Source: JAXHNE01 sp038316995 (GTDB lineage: Bacteria > Patescibacteriota > Saccharimonadia > Saccharimonadales > JAXHNE01). Taken from it: a stretch of DNA of 19,611 nt. The notes beneath the pieces were generated by a model, which was not told the origin of the DNA, ran no database searches, and saw nothing but the letters and a program-made list of their open reading frames with translations. A program made the position numbers and the translations under genes. The DNA lies in the NCBI GenBank assembly GCA_038316995.1, contig JBBQAZ010000018.1, positions 1 through 19,611 of the forward strand, read 5' to 3'. Below, one piece after another: positions 1 to 7,867 of the stretch; the stretch's first letter is position 1; each line of letters starts with the position of its first letter.

Positions 1-2
1 GA

Positions 3-1250
3 TCAATTGTTGCTGCAGAGCTTGAGTGGCAAGTCAAGCGCTTGCAGCTTAAGAACAAGTACAAAACCATAGTGGTGGTTGGTAGTATTGGCAAAACAAG
101 CACAAAGCTTGCAATTGGAAATGCACTGAGCAAAATTGCAAAAGTTCGTTACCAGGCGGGAAATTATAATGACCGCGTAACTGTACCTTTGGTTATTTTT
201 GGCCACGAAAACCCAAGCAACGTGCTGAATATATTTAAATGGGTCAAAATCATCTTTAACAATGAAAGACAACTATCTTCTACGTTTCCATATAACTACG
301 TCGTTTTAGAGCTTGGTACAGATGGTCCGGGACAAATAAAAGAGTTTTCATACTTGGACGTTGATCTTGCTGTGGTGACCGCGATTACCCCCGAGCACAT
401 GGAGTATTTTAAGACATTGGATGCTGTCGCTAAAGAAGAACTAAGTGTTGCGGCTTTCTCAAAACATTTACTTATAAATACCGACCTCTCAGATGAAAAG
501 TACCTCAAGATGTTGAGTATTGATTGCCGAACCTATGGAAAGACGGAAAAAGTTGATATAAAAATTGTCACAAAACAACAGTTTCAACTACAGCTAGAAA
601 ATAAGCTTGTTTATAGCAGTGCGAAAATCCCACTAAAGCCAAAACAATACTCGTTAACGGCATTGCTTGGAGTGCTAGAATTTATTGGCGAAACAGACCC
701 AAAAGTTATTAATCCGCTTCTTGATAGCGAATCTTCTATTCAGATACCTGGTAGATTGCAAATGCTTGCCGGTATTAACAATTCAGAAATAATTGACGAT
801 ACATATAACTCAAGTCCAGAGGCAGTTTTACTTGCTCTGGAAATCCTTAGAAACAGAGTCGGTCCTCAAAAAATTGCAATTCTTGGATCTATGAATGAAC
901 TAGGGGCTACGAGCAAGTCGGCTCACCGCGATATTGGCGACGCATGCACGCCAAAAGACATCGATTTACTGATAACAATTGGCGTGGAAGCGAATCAGTA
1001 TCTTGCCTCAGCTGCTAAAAATCGAGGTTGCACAGTTCAGACATTTTCAAATCCTTATGAAGCAGGAATGTATGTAGGTGGTCAAATAAAAGACAAAGCA
1101 GTAATTTTGGCTAAAGGCTCACAAAACGGCGTGTTCGCAGAGGAAGCGATCAAGCCATTGCTAAAAAACACTCATGATGCCAAGAAACTCGTCCGCCAGT
1201 CAGATGCTTGGCTACGAAAAAAGAAAAACCAATTCGAAAGAGTCGTATGA
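3..1250 (+). CDS. murF: MurF-like Mur ligase (5' partial)
   Basis: This is an ATP-dependent Mur ligase, most like MurF, which adds D-Ala-D-Ala to the UDP-MurNAc-peptide in the cytoplasm. The reading frame is open from base 3 to the stop at 1248-1250, so the true start lies upstream of the window and the N-terminal domain is missing. The nucleotide-binding loop GSIGKTSTK is encoded at about 82-108. Further on are ELGTDGPG with the following AVVTAITPEHMEYF stretch (central ATPase domain), then IIDDTYNSSPEA and AILGSMNELG, typical of the MurF C-terminal domain. The last four bases overlap the start of the ddl gene (ATGA), so the two are probably translationally coupled. The substrate of a MurF is the product of Ddl, which supports the assignment. 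Another Mur-ligase class is possible but less likely. Confidence 0.88.
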   Translation, partial: SIVAAELEWQVKRLQLKNKYKTIVVVGSIGKTSTKLAIGNALSKIAKVRYQAGNYNDRVTVPLVIFGHENPSNVLNIFKWVKIIFNNERQLSSTFPYNYVVLELGTDGPGQIKEFSYLDVDLAVVTAITPEHMEYFKTLDAVAKEELSVAAFSKHLLINTDLSDEKYLKMLSIDCRTYGKTEKVDIKIVTKQQFQLQLENKLVYSSAKIPLKPKQYSLTALLGVLEFIGETDPKVINPLLDSESSIQIPGRLQMLAGINNSEIIDDTYNSSPEAVLLALEILRNRVGPQKIAILGSMNELGATSKSAHRDIGDACTPKDIDLLITIGVEANQYLASAAKNRGCTVQTFSNPYEAGMYVGGQIKDKAVILAKGSQNGVFAEEAIKPLLKNTHDAKKLVRQSDAWLRKKKNQFERVV

Positions 1251-2158
1251 ACGAACTAATTTATGTCCTTTACGGAGGAATCTCGAACGAGAGAGAGGTC
1301 TCAATTCGATCCGGTGTTGCTGTTATTGGAGCATTACGTGAATCTGAGCTAGAGGCAGTTGGAATTGATGTGTCTATGCTAGAAAATGTTTCTCAAATAC
1401 CAGAACGATCGCTAGTTTTACCAATTCTTCACGGCACCTTTGGCGAGGATGGAGTCGTTCAGTCAATACTCGAGAAAAAGAACTGCAAATACCTTGGTTC
1501 TGATAGTGGGGCATCAAAAAAATGCTTTGATAAGAATACGACTAGAGAGATACTAGCCATTCATAATATTAATATTGCAAACGGAGATGTCTTGAATTCG
1601 CTGGATGAGTATAGGGTTTCCGAGTTATCGAGTAAGCCGCATGTTTTAAAAATTGCAAACGGTGGGTCAAGTTTGGGCACTTTGATTGTTAGGGATCCTC
1701 AAAACTTAAGCTTAGAAAAAGTTCAATTACTATTCAAAATTGAACCAAAAGTCATTATCGAAGAATTAATTGAGGGTGTTGAAATTACTGTGCCGATTTT
1801 AGGCAATACAGCATTGCCGGTTATTGAGATTATTCCGCCTATAAACGAAGAATTTGATTACCAAAATAAGTACAATGGATTATCTCAAGAAATTTGCCCA
1901 TCTGCATCACTTATTTATGAAAAACAGAACGAAGCGCAGGAACTCGCGAAACAGGTTCACGAAATAATGAATTGCCGTCATATTTCTCGCGTTGATATGA
2001 TCGTCGAAAAGAACGGTAGGATTGTAATATTAGAGATTAATACGATTCCAGGATTAACTGAAACAAGTTTATACCCTTTGAGTGCTGCAGTAGCAGGATA
2101 TTCAATGAAGGATCTTGTGAAAGAATTCGTGAAAATGTCTATGGAAAGTACAGGATAA
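1247..2158 (+). CDS. ddl: D-alanine--D-alanine ligase
   Basis: This 303-aa ATP-grasp enzyme joins two D-alanines for peptidoglycan precursor synthesis. The N-terminal motif YGGISNEREVS matches the Ddl GG-S-ER-VS signature and is followed by HGTFGEDGVVQ. The ATP-grasp core shows KIANGGSSLG and the EELIEGVEITVPILG strand pair. The C-terminal end has SRVDMIVEKNGRIVILEINT followed by PGLTETSL, which carries the Mg2+-binding E and N and the substrate-binding S. An in-frame TTG at 1208 would lengthen the protein by 13 residues, but ATG at 1247 starts directly before the N-terminal beta strand and gives the usual 4-base ATGA overlap with the upstream MurF-like gene. Length is normal for the family. 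Confidence 0.94.
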   Translation: MNELIYVLYGGISNEREVSIRSGVAVIGALRESELEAVGIDVSMLENVSQIPERSLVLPILHGTFGEDGVVQSILEKKNCKYLGSDSGASKKCFDKNTTREILAIHNINIANGDVLNSLDEYRVSELSSKPHVLKIANGGSSLGTLIVRDPQNLSLEKVQLLFKIEPKVIIEELIEGVEITVPILGNTALPVIEIIPPINEEFDYQNKYNGLSQEICPSASLIYEKQNEAQELAKQVHEIMNCRHISRVDMIVEKNGRIVILEINTIPGLTETSLYPLSAAVAGYSMKDLVKEFVKMSMESTG

Positions 2159-2162
2159 TACG

Positions 2163-3464
2163 ATGAGAGTGGATATTGTTCACCCTGGAGCAGGCGAGTT
2201 AAAATATGAAATTCGAGGTATTGTTGAATTTGCAAATAAGTTGCAATCTACTGGTATGCATATAACTATGGAGAACATCGGAGATCCAGTTGCTAAAGGC
2301 GAGCAAGTTCCGCAGTGGATACGCGACATAGTAACCGAAACAGTCCAACAAAATAGCTCGTTTGGCTACTCGCCTACAAAAGGCTTGAACGTAGCCCGGG
2401 ATTACTTGTCACGAACTCGAAGTATTGAAAGTGGCAATGAACTCAAGCCCGAGAATATTTTGTTCTTCAATGGACTTGGAGACGCAATTAGCAAAGTCTA
2501 CACCTGGCTAAACCCAGCCGCTCGTGTGCTCGGTCCGAACCCAGCTTATCCAACTCATTCGTCAATTGAGGGTGCACACGGTCGTTCAGAGCATTTGACG
2601 TACGAACTTGACCATAACAATGGTTGGTTACCAAATATGGACGACATTCGAAACAAGGTTGCCAAGAATTCAAATATTGCTGCACTTCTTATTATTAATC
2701 CCGACAATCCAACAGGCGTAGTATATCCAAAAGAAGTGCTCGAACAGTTTGTGTCAATTGCTGAGGAGTTTAATCTGTTTTTGATTGCTGACGAAATTTA
2801 TGCGAATCTCTCTTACGACCAAGATGTTCAATTTGTTTCATTGGCAAGTGTAGCGCATAGGGTCCCATTAATGATTATGCGTGGCCTGTCAAAAGAAGTG
2901 CCGTGGCCAGGAAGTCGTTGTGGTTGGGTGGAATTTTATAATATGCATGTTGATAAATCATTCGAATCTTATGCTAAATCAATAGAAGAAGCCAAAATGA
3001 CCGAAGTTTGCTCGACGACATTACCGCAGGCTGCCTTGCCTCTTATATTGTCGGATGAACGATATCAAGCGCATCTTGATGCTCGCAAAAAGCAGTATCA
3101 CCGTCGTGCAGTTGAGCTTGCAAGCAAATTTAATGCGTCAAGTCAGTTGTCGCTAGTTGAGCCCAAAGGGGCATTCTACGCCGCAGTCACCTTTAATCCC
3201 GGATTCGCTACTGATCAAAATATTAAAGCGGCAAATCACGAGGCGCAAAAATTACTCGATGAGGCACTTGCAACTGTGCAGTCACACGAGCACGACAAAC
3301 GCTTTTGTTATCAGCTATTGGCTTCCACCGGCATCTGTACCGTCCCACTCAGTACAGGGTTTAATAGCACCACCCAAGGTTTCCGAATGACACTTCTGGA
3401 GCCGGATGACAAAACATTTACTGAAATCACAGATAAAATACTAAAATTTGTAGATAGTATTTAG
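2163..3464 (+). CDS. PLP-dependent class I/II aminotransferase
   Basis: This is a 433-aa fold-type I aminotransferase. Visible landmarks are the NPDNPTG loop (about residues 179-185), DEIY (210-213), the Schiff-base lysine K244 in GLSKEVPWPGSRCGW, the phosphate-binding R252 in the same segment, and a likely carboxylate-binding arginine (about R408) in GFRMTLLEP. It begins 4 bases after the ddl stop codon, so it is in one operon with murF and ddl. That position suggests, without proving, that it supplies alanine or another amino acid used in cell-wall precursor synthesis. The sequence does not reveal substrate specificity. The protein is somewhat longer than a minimal aspartate or alanine aminotransferase (about 390-400 aa), with extra residues in the C-terminal third. 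Confidence 0.85.
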   Translation: MRVDIVHPGAGELKYEIRGIVEFANKLQSTGMHITMENIGDPVAKGEQVPQWIRDIVTETVQQNSSFGYSPTKGLNVARDYLSRTRSIESGNELKPENILFFNGLGDAISKVYTWLNPAARVLGPNPAYPTHSSIEGAHGRSEHLTYELDHNNGWLPNMDDIRNKVAKNSNIAALLIINPDNPTGVVYPKEVLEQFVSIAEEFNLFLIADEIYANLSYDQDVQFVSLASVAHRVPLMIMRGLSKEVPWPGSRCGWVEFYNMHVDKSFESYAKSIEEAKMTEVCSTTLPQAALPLILSDERYQAHLDARKKQYHRRAVELASKFNASSQLSLVEPKGAFYAAVTFNPGFATDQNIKAANHEAQKLLDEALATVQSHEHDKRFCYQLLASTGICTVPLSTGFNSTTQGFRMTLLEPDDKTFTEITDKILKFVDSI

Positions 3465-3515
3465 GTTTGATAGAGGTTGTCAGCCAACGCTGCATGAGGT
3501 AGCATTAGTCAGACT

Positions 3516-5966
3516 ATGAACAGATACAATCCAAAAGAACTTGAGCCAAAATGGCAAAAAATTTGGGACGAAACTGGCGTTTACACGGCAGATCTTAAGA
3601 GCGATAAGCCAAAATACATTGCGATGAGCATGTTTAACTACCCAAGCGGGGCTGGTATTCATATTGGTCACGCCATGAATTACACGATTAGCGATGTAAA
3701 AGCGCGGTTCAAACGCCAGCAAGGCTTTGAGAGTTACCATCCTGTTGGATGGGACGCATTTGGTTTACCTGCAGAAAACTACGCTATCAAGGCTGGGGTT
3801 TCACCCCAGGAAAGTATGGCTACAATCATTCCTGACTATCACAAACAATACAAAGCCATGGGGTGGAGTAATGATTGGGAAAAAGAAATTTCTACCCATA
3901 AACCAGAATATTATAAGTGGACGCAGTGGATATTCGCGCAAATGTACAAGCACGGATTGGCTTACCAAGACGCACGTATGCAGTGGTGGTGTACAAAGTG
4001 CCAGACGGTACTTGCCAACGAGCAAATTATTGACGGCAAATGCTGGCGACATGACGGTGACGATGACCTACACGTAGAAAAAAAAGAAGTCAAACAATGG
4101 TTTTTCAAGATTACAGACTACGCCGATGAATTATTGGATGCAATTGACGATCTTGATTGGACTGAAAGCGTAAAACTGGCTCAGAAAAATTGGATAGGTA
4201 AAAGCGTTGGTGCAGAAATAAAGTTTGTGGTTGATGAAGACACGTCCCAAAGCATTACTGTTTTTACTACAAGACCAGATACCTTGTTTGGTGCGACATT
4301 TTTAGTTTTGGCTCCAGAACATGAGTTGGTGAGTCAGCTAACGGTGGAAAGTCAAAAGCTAGAAGTTGAAAGCTACATCAAGCAAGCTGAATCTAAAAGT
4401 GAGGTGGAACGACAGTCAAGCAAAGAAAAAACAGGGATATTTACTGGCGCCTACGCAATAAATCCAGTCAATAATGAAAAAATTCCAATTTGGATTGCCG
4501 ATTACGTATTAACTGGTTACGGAACCGGCGCAATTATGGCAGTACCGGCCCACGATGAACGCGATAATGAGTTTGCTAAAAAATACGATATTTCTATTAA
4601 GCCGGTCGTGACTGGTGATAACGGGACAGAAAATGAACTATTTACAGGTGAAGGCGTGCTTATTGAATCTGGTGAATATTCTGGTCAAAGCTCAAACCAA
4701 GCCCGTGAAAATATAATTTCTGATCTCTCTAAAAAAGGATTTGCTTCTGAACAGATTAATTATCGAATGCGTGACTGGAGTGTTAGTAGACAACGATATT
4801 GGGGTGCGCCGATTCCAATTGTCAACTGCGAAAAGTGTGGCACGGTGCTTGTTCCAGATAGCCAATTACCAGTGGTGCTGCCAGAACTTGAAGATTTTCA
4901 GCCAAGTGGTGACGGCCGCAGCGCGTTGGCTCGTGCAAAAGATTGGCTGGTTGTTGATTGTCCTGAGTGCGGCGGAGAAGCCGAACGAGAAACCGATACA
5001 CTGGACACATACATTTGTAGTAGTTGGTACATGCTACGCTATTTTGATCCGCACAATCAGCAGATCATCTTTGATAGTGACATAGTTAAAAAATGGGAGC
5101 CGATTGATTTCTATAACGGCGCAGACCATGCAACTGCCCATTTGTTGTACGCACGGTTTATTGCCAGATTTTTCACTAAAATTGGAATTATAAATAATCC
5201 TGAACCGTTCAAACAGTTTTTGTTTAATGGTAAAGTAACAGCAGCCGACGGTAAGATGTTTAGCAAAAGTAAAGGAAATGGTGTTGATCCTCTAGAAATT
5301 ATAAATCAAGGCTACGGCGCCGATGCGCTCCGAACCTATTTGATGTTCGCTGCGCCCCTGGAGCTTTGGGTAAAATGGGATGAACAGGGAGTGCCGGGGA
5401 CCTATCGCTTTCTGGCGCGAATGTGGGGGCTTGTTCAAGAGTTTAAAGAATCAGCAGCTGTTGATGCCACAGAAGACCAACAGAAGTCACTGCGACGCTC
5501 TACTCACCTCATGATTCAAAAAACAACCGCTGACATAGAAGAGAATCGTTATAACACTGCGATTGCTACCTTAATGGGGCAGGTAAACGAACTGTATAAA
5601 CAAAAGACCACACATCTTGCAAACAACGATGCATGGAAAGAGGCAGTTGAGGCACTAGTTACGTGTAGTGCTCCATTTGCGCCGCATATTGCAGAAGAAT
5701 TATGGCAGCAGCTTGGGCACAGCAGCAGTATTCACGCCGATACATGGCCAGAACTAAACACCGACTATTTAGTCACAGATGAAATGACTATTGTTGTTCA
5801 GGTGAACGGTAAAGTTCGTGGAACCTTAGTGTTGGATTCATCGGCCGGAAAGGATGAGATCCTGGAAACCGCTAAAAAAGACGAAAATGTAAAAAAACAC
5901 CTAAAGGAAGGTGTTGTTAAAAAAGAAATTTACGTTCCAAATAAACTTGTTAACTTTGTAGTTTAA
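3516..5966 (+). CDS. leuS: Leucyl-tRNA synthetase
   Basis: This class Ia synthetase of 816 aa charges tRNA-Leu. The HIGH motif is at residues 49-52 inside YPSGAGIHIGHAMNY. A Cys-rich knuckle (WWCTKCQTVLANE) follows. The CP1 editing domain is marked by TTRPDTLFGATF and GTGAIMAVPAHDERDNEFA. A second zinc-like pair lies around CEKCGTV and CPECGG. The second signature reads K580-M-F-S-K-S-K-G-N, that is MFSKS in place of KMSKS when aligned on SKSKxNGxDP; the catalytically important second lysine (K584) remains. A C-terminal anticodon-binding domain and a VQVNGKVRG tail typical of LeuRS close the protein. A GAGG at about 3495 precedes the ATG. The stop overlaps the stop of the convergent gene on the other strand. 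Confidence 0.97.
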   Translation: MNRYNPKELEPKWQKIWDETGVYTADLKSDKPKYIAMSMFNYPSGAGIHIGHAMNYTISDVKARFKRQQGFESYHPVGWDAFGLPAENYAIKAGVSPQESMATIIPDYHKQYKAMGWSNDWEKEISTHKPEYYKWTQWIFAQMYKHGLAYQDARMQWWCTKCQTVLANEQIIDGKCWRHDGDDDLHVEKKEVKQWFFKITDYADELLDAIDDLDWTESVKLAQKNWIGKSVGAEIKFVVDEDTSQSITVFTTRPDTLFGATFLVLAPEHELVSQLTVESQKLEVESYIKQAESKSEVERQSSKEKTGIFTGAYAINPVNNEKIPIWIADYVLTGYGTGAIMAVPAHDERDNEFAKKYDISIKPVVTGDNGTENELFTGEGVLIESGEYSGQSSNQARENIISDLSKKGFASEQINYRMRDWSVSRQRYWGAPIPIVNCEKCGTVLVPDSQLPVVLPELEDFQPSGDGRSALARAKDWLVVDCPECGGEAERETDTLDTYICSSWYMLRYFDPHNQQIIFDSDIVKKWEPIDFYNGADHATAHLLYARFIARFFTKIGIINNPEPFKQFLFNGKVTAADGKMFSKSKGNGVDPLEIINQGYGADALRTYLMFAAPLELWVKWDEQGVPGTYRFLARMWGLVQEFKESAAVDATEDQQKSLRRSTHLMIQKTTADIEENRYNTAIATLMGQVNELYKQKTTHLANNDAWKEAVEALVTCSAPFAPHIAEELWQQLGHSSSIHADTWPELNTDYLVTDEMTIVVQVNGKVRGTLVLDSSAGKDEILETAKKDENVKKHLKEGVVKKEIYVPNKLVNFVV

Positions 5967-6301
5967 GTAAGCGCACGTTTAACTGCGAGACGGGCAGTAA
6001 TATCTAGTACGCTCGCTTCTTCGCAGTCCACATTGTCAACAGAATATAGGTCGTCATTTGGAAATCCAGCTTCTTTTGCCCAGTCAAATAGTGATAGATC
6101 ATCTGGAATGTTTGGGATGAGGGAAACGTGGCTCATAGGTTCAGATATTCGGTAGTCGTGGAGCACTTTTATGGTAGCTAAGCTTAAAAAATCTTGCGCT
6201 CTGTCACTAATACGTGGCGTGATTCTATGTGTGGCGCTTAGCACTTCACGCGCTTGTTTGAAACATTCAATAGAGCTTGAGTAGTCGTCTTTTTTACGCA
6301 T
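5963..6301 (-). CDS. Hypothetical protein, 112 aa
   Basis: I do not recognise this 112-aa protein. It has no signal peptide or membrane segment. The N-terminal half is basic and probably helical (SSSIECFKQAREVLSATHRI), and the C-terminal half is acidic (FPNDDLYSVDNVDCEEAS) and ends in a short basic tail (ARLAVKRALT). Its ATG lies 4 bases after the stop of a 59-aa gene, so the two form a two-gene operon driven by the promoter at 6494-6522. The stop codon overlaps that of leuS tail to tail. A toxin-antitoxin or other small two-protein role fits the layout but no motif supports it. Confidence 0.6.
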   Translation of the reverse strand: MRKKDDYSSSIECFKQAREVLSATHRITPRISDRAQDFLSLATIKVLHDYRISEPMSHVSLIPNIPDDLSLFDWAKEAGFPNDDLYSVDNVDCEEASVLDITARLAVKRALT

Positions 6302-6305
6302 ATTA

Positions 6306-6485
6306 TTATTCCCAGCGCCTTAACTGAGTAGGAGGTGTCTGGCTTTCCTCTGGAACAACCGTGATTGTCTCTATAGTATGAAGTACTTGCCTGCCAGCAT
6401 TTTTGGCTACAGATTTCAATTTATCAAAAAAAGCATCAACATCAATTGACGTGTCTGAATTTCCTGGACCGATCTCTAATCCCAT
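6306..6485 (-). CDS. Small hypothetical protein, 59 aa
   Basis: This small ORF runs MGLEIGPGNSDTS... to ...PPTQLRRWE and is followed by TAA. It is supported by a near-consensus promoter immediately upstream and by tight spacing (4 bases) to the 112-aa gene downstream. The middle (about residues 16-38, VDAFFDKLKSVAKNAGRQVLH) looks like an amphipathic helix and the end is proline-rich. I recognise no family. A GGAG lies 5-8 bases before the ATG, but the predicted transcription start is only about 2 bases before the ATG, so the GGAG may not be in the mRNA. Confidence 0.6.
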   Translation of the reverse strand: MGLEIGPGNSDTSIDVDAFFDKLKSVAKNAGRQVLHTIETITVVPEESQTPPTQLRRWE

Positions 6486-6493
6486 AATACTCC

Positions 6494-6522
6494 ATTATAG
6501 CACAAAAATAAAAAATAGTCAA
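6494..6522 (-). promoter_or_regulatory. Sigma70-type promoter for the two small genes
   Basis: On the - strand a -35 TTGACT (6522-6517) is followed by a 17-bp spacer and a perfect -10 TATAAT (6499-6494). The expected start at about 6487 is 2 bases before the ATG at 6485, so the transcript is predicted to be leaderless. It stands back to back with the rpmF promoter. Confidence 0.8.
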
Positions 6523-6531
6523 TACGTTTAC

Positions 6532-6560
6532 TTGCAAATACACATCTGTTAGCGTATCAT
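6532..6560 (+). promoter_or_regulatory. Promoter of rpmF
   Basis: A -35 TTGCAA (6532-6537), a 17-bp spacer and a -10 TATCAT (6555-6560) precede rpmF. The expected start near 6567 leaves a leader of about 32 bases containing the AAAGGA ribosome binding site at 6588-6593. Confidence 0.65.
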
Positions 6561-6598
6561 AGTCTAAAGTTTTTCAGTAGTTTTAAGAAAGGAATATT

Positions 6599-6742
6599 AT
6601 GGGACAACCAAAGAAGCAAACATCTTCACGTAAGACTGGAATGCGAAGGAGCCACCACGTTATTAAATTGGCTCGTGCTGTGAACGCAAAGTCACCGGTA
6701 AAAGCAAGGACAACAAAGAAAGAAACCGGTAAAGAAGCGTAG
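6599..6742 (+). CDS. rpmF: 50S ribosomal protein bL32 (short, zinc-less)
   Basis: This 47-aa basic protein starts MGQPKKQTSSRKTGMRRSHH, matching the bL32 N-terminus (xPKKxTSxxRxxMRRSHH). It is followed by VIKLARAVN and a lysine-rich end. The usual bL32 is about 55-60 aa and often carries two CxxC-like cysteine pairs after the RRSHH helix. Here there is no cysteine and the C-terminal zinc-ribbon part is absent, so this is a shortened zinc-independent form. A good ribosome binding site (AAAGGA) sits 5 bases before the ATG. It is a free-standing small gene with its own promoter, ahead of nusB. Confidence 0.9.
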   Translation: MGQPKKQTSSRKTGMRRSHHVIKLARAVNAKSPVKARTTKKETGKEA

Positions 6743-6763
6743 GTTCAACACTACTTCTCGATT

Positions 6764-6796
6764 AGCTTATTTCTTGCTATGCTTGAATCATAAGCT
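6764..6796 (+). promoter_or_regulatory. Putative nusB promoter inside an inverted repeat
   Basis: A TGC-TATGCT extended -10 (6775-6783) is flanked by the arms AGCTTAT (6764-6770) and ATAAGCT (6790-6796), a perfect 7-bp inverted repeat with a 19-base gap. A weak -35 candidate, TTCTCG, lies at 6755-6760. The arms could bind a regulator or form a hairpin between rpmF and nusB. The nusB ribosome binding site GAAAGG lies near 6837. Confidence 0.4.
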
Positions 6797-6847
6797 TAAT
6801 TTAACAATCGAATGTAATGTGAGACTAAACGCTTAGAAAGGCTGCAT

Positions 6848-7363
6848 ATGAGTGCGAACAGACACCTTGGTCGTATTATCGTATTGCAGACGTTGTACGA
6901 GCAGGAGTTTCGACTAGCGTCTGAAGATAAAAGTTTCTCAATAGAGGATGTGCTTAAGCGTAATATCGACAGGTACAATACTCTTGTTGATGACGTTGCG
7001 TTTATCGAGAGGCTTGTTAAAGGAGTTATTAAAGAAGAAGCTGCATTGGATGAGAAAATCCAACCGCTTGCACCAGATTGGCCACTGGAGCAAATTGCCC
7101 GTATGGACAGATTAGTATTACGGATGGGAGCATATGAATTACTTCACCAGAAAAAGACTCCACCCAAAGTTGTAATAAATGAAGCAGTTGAACTTGCTAA
7201 AGCCTTTGGAGGCGATAATTCCAGCAAGTTTATAAATGGAGTACTTGGGACCCTGTATCGACATGAGTCTGGTGAAGGTGATGAGAAAGTAGCTGAAGTA
7301 AAAAAGAAGAAACCGGCAACCAAAAAGCCTAAGAGTGATCCGAAGAAAGAGAAGAAATCATGA
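6848..7363 (+). CDS. nusB: Transcription antitermination protein NusB
   Basis: This is a 171-aa protein. Residues 1-140 are a complete NusB helical domain: SANRHLGRIIVLQTLYEQEF at the start, then IARMDRLVLRMGAYELL and PPKVVINEAVELAKAFGGDNSSKFINGVLG at the end, the most conserved NusB stretch. NusB binds boxA RNA with NusE (S10) and promotes antitermination of rRNA operons. The last 30 residues form an added lysine-rich tail (KKKKPATKKPKSDPKKEKKS) that is not part of the NusB fold and may bind RNA nonspecifically. The stop overlaps the start of the NUDIX gene by 4 bases (ATGA), indicating translational coupling. Confidence 0.95.
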   Translation: MSANRHLGRIIVLQTLYEQEFRLASEDKSFSIEDVLKRNIDRYNTLVDDVAFIERLVKGVIKEEAALDEKIQPLAPDWPLEQIARMDRLVLRMGAYELLHQKKTPPKVVINEAVELAKAFGGDNSSKFINGVLGTLYRHESGEGDEKVAEVKKKKPATKKPKSDPKKEKKS

Positions 7364-7866
7364 AACGTCCAAAACGACCAGAACCAATAAAAGGATTTAA
7401 GAAGTTCGTACACAATAGACGACCAACGATTAATGAGGTCGTTCGAGAGCCAACGGCTGGTGGTATTATCTTCCGGCGTGGCAAAAACGAGCAATTAGAG
7501 ATTTTACTTATTCAGGATGCTAAAAATCGCTGGACGATTCCAAAAGGTCATATCGAAGAAGGTGAAACTGCCAAAGAAACCGCAAAACGAGAAATCAGCG
7601 AAGAAACTGGTCTAAAAGAGATGATTATTCTCAACTGGTTAGGTAAGATTAATTTCCGCTATCGTCGTGCTACAAGCTTGGTGCTTATGACAACTGAAAT
7701 ATTTTTGGTACAAGCAAAAGGCGATACCGATGATTTGACACCAGAAGAATGGATGAACGGTATAAAATGGTTCCCAGCTAATGAAGCACTCGATAAAATA
7801 GAATACGATGACATCGGGAAATTAATTTTGCTTGCACTCAAGAAAATAAGGAGTAAAAAGCTCTAA
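7360..7866 (+). CDS. NUDIX hydrolase
   Basis: This 168-aa NUDIX-fold hydrolase cleaves a nucleoside diphosphate linked to another group. The NUDIX box G-x5-E-x7-REuxEExGu is complete: GHIEEGETAKETAKREISEE then TGL, about residues 63-85. It is preceded by TAGGIIFRR and by a strand ILLIQD. The pattern WTIPKGHIEEGE resembles diadenosine polyphosphate or RNA 5'-pyrophosphohydrolase-type members, but the substrate cannot be fixed from sequence. The first 30 residues are basic and precede the fold. The gene overlaps nusB by 4 bases and is followed by rnc after one base, so it belongs to an RNA-processing operon, which makes a role in mRNA 5'-end or nucleotide cleaning plausible. Confidence 0.9.
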   Translation: MKRPKRPEPIKGFKKFVHNRRPTINEVVREPTAGGIIFRRGKNEQLEILLIQDAKNRWTIPKGHIEEGETAKETAKREISEETGLKEMIILNWLGKINFRYRRATSLVLMTTEIFLVQAKGDTDDLTPEEWMNGIKWFPANEALDKIEYDDIGKLILLALKKIRSKKL

Positions 7867-7867
7867 A

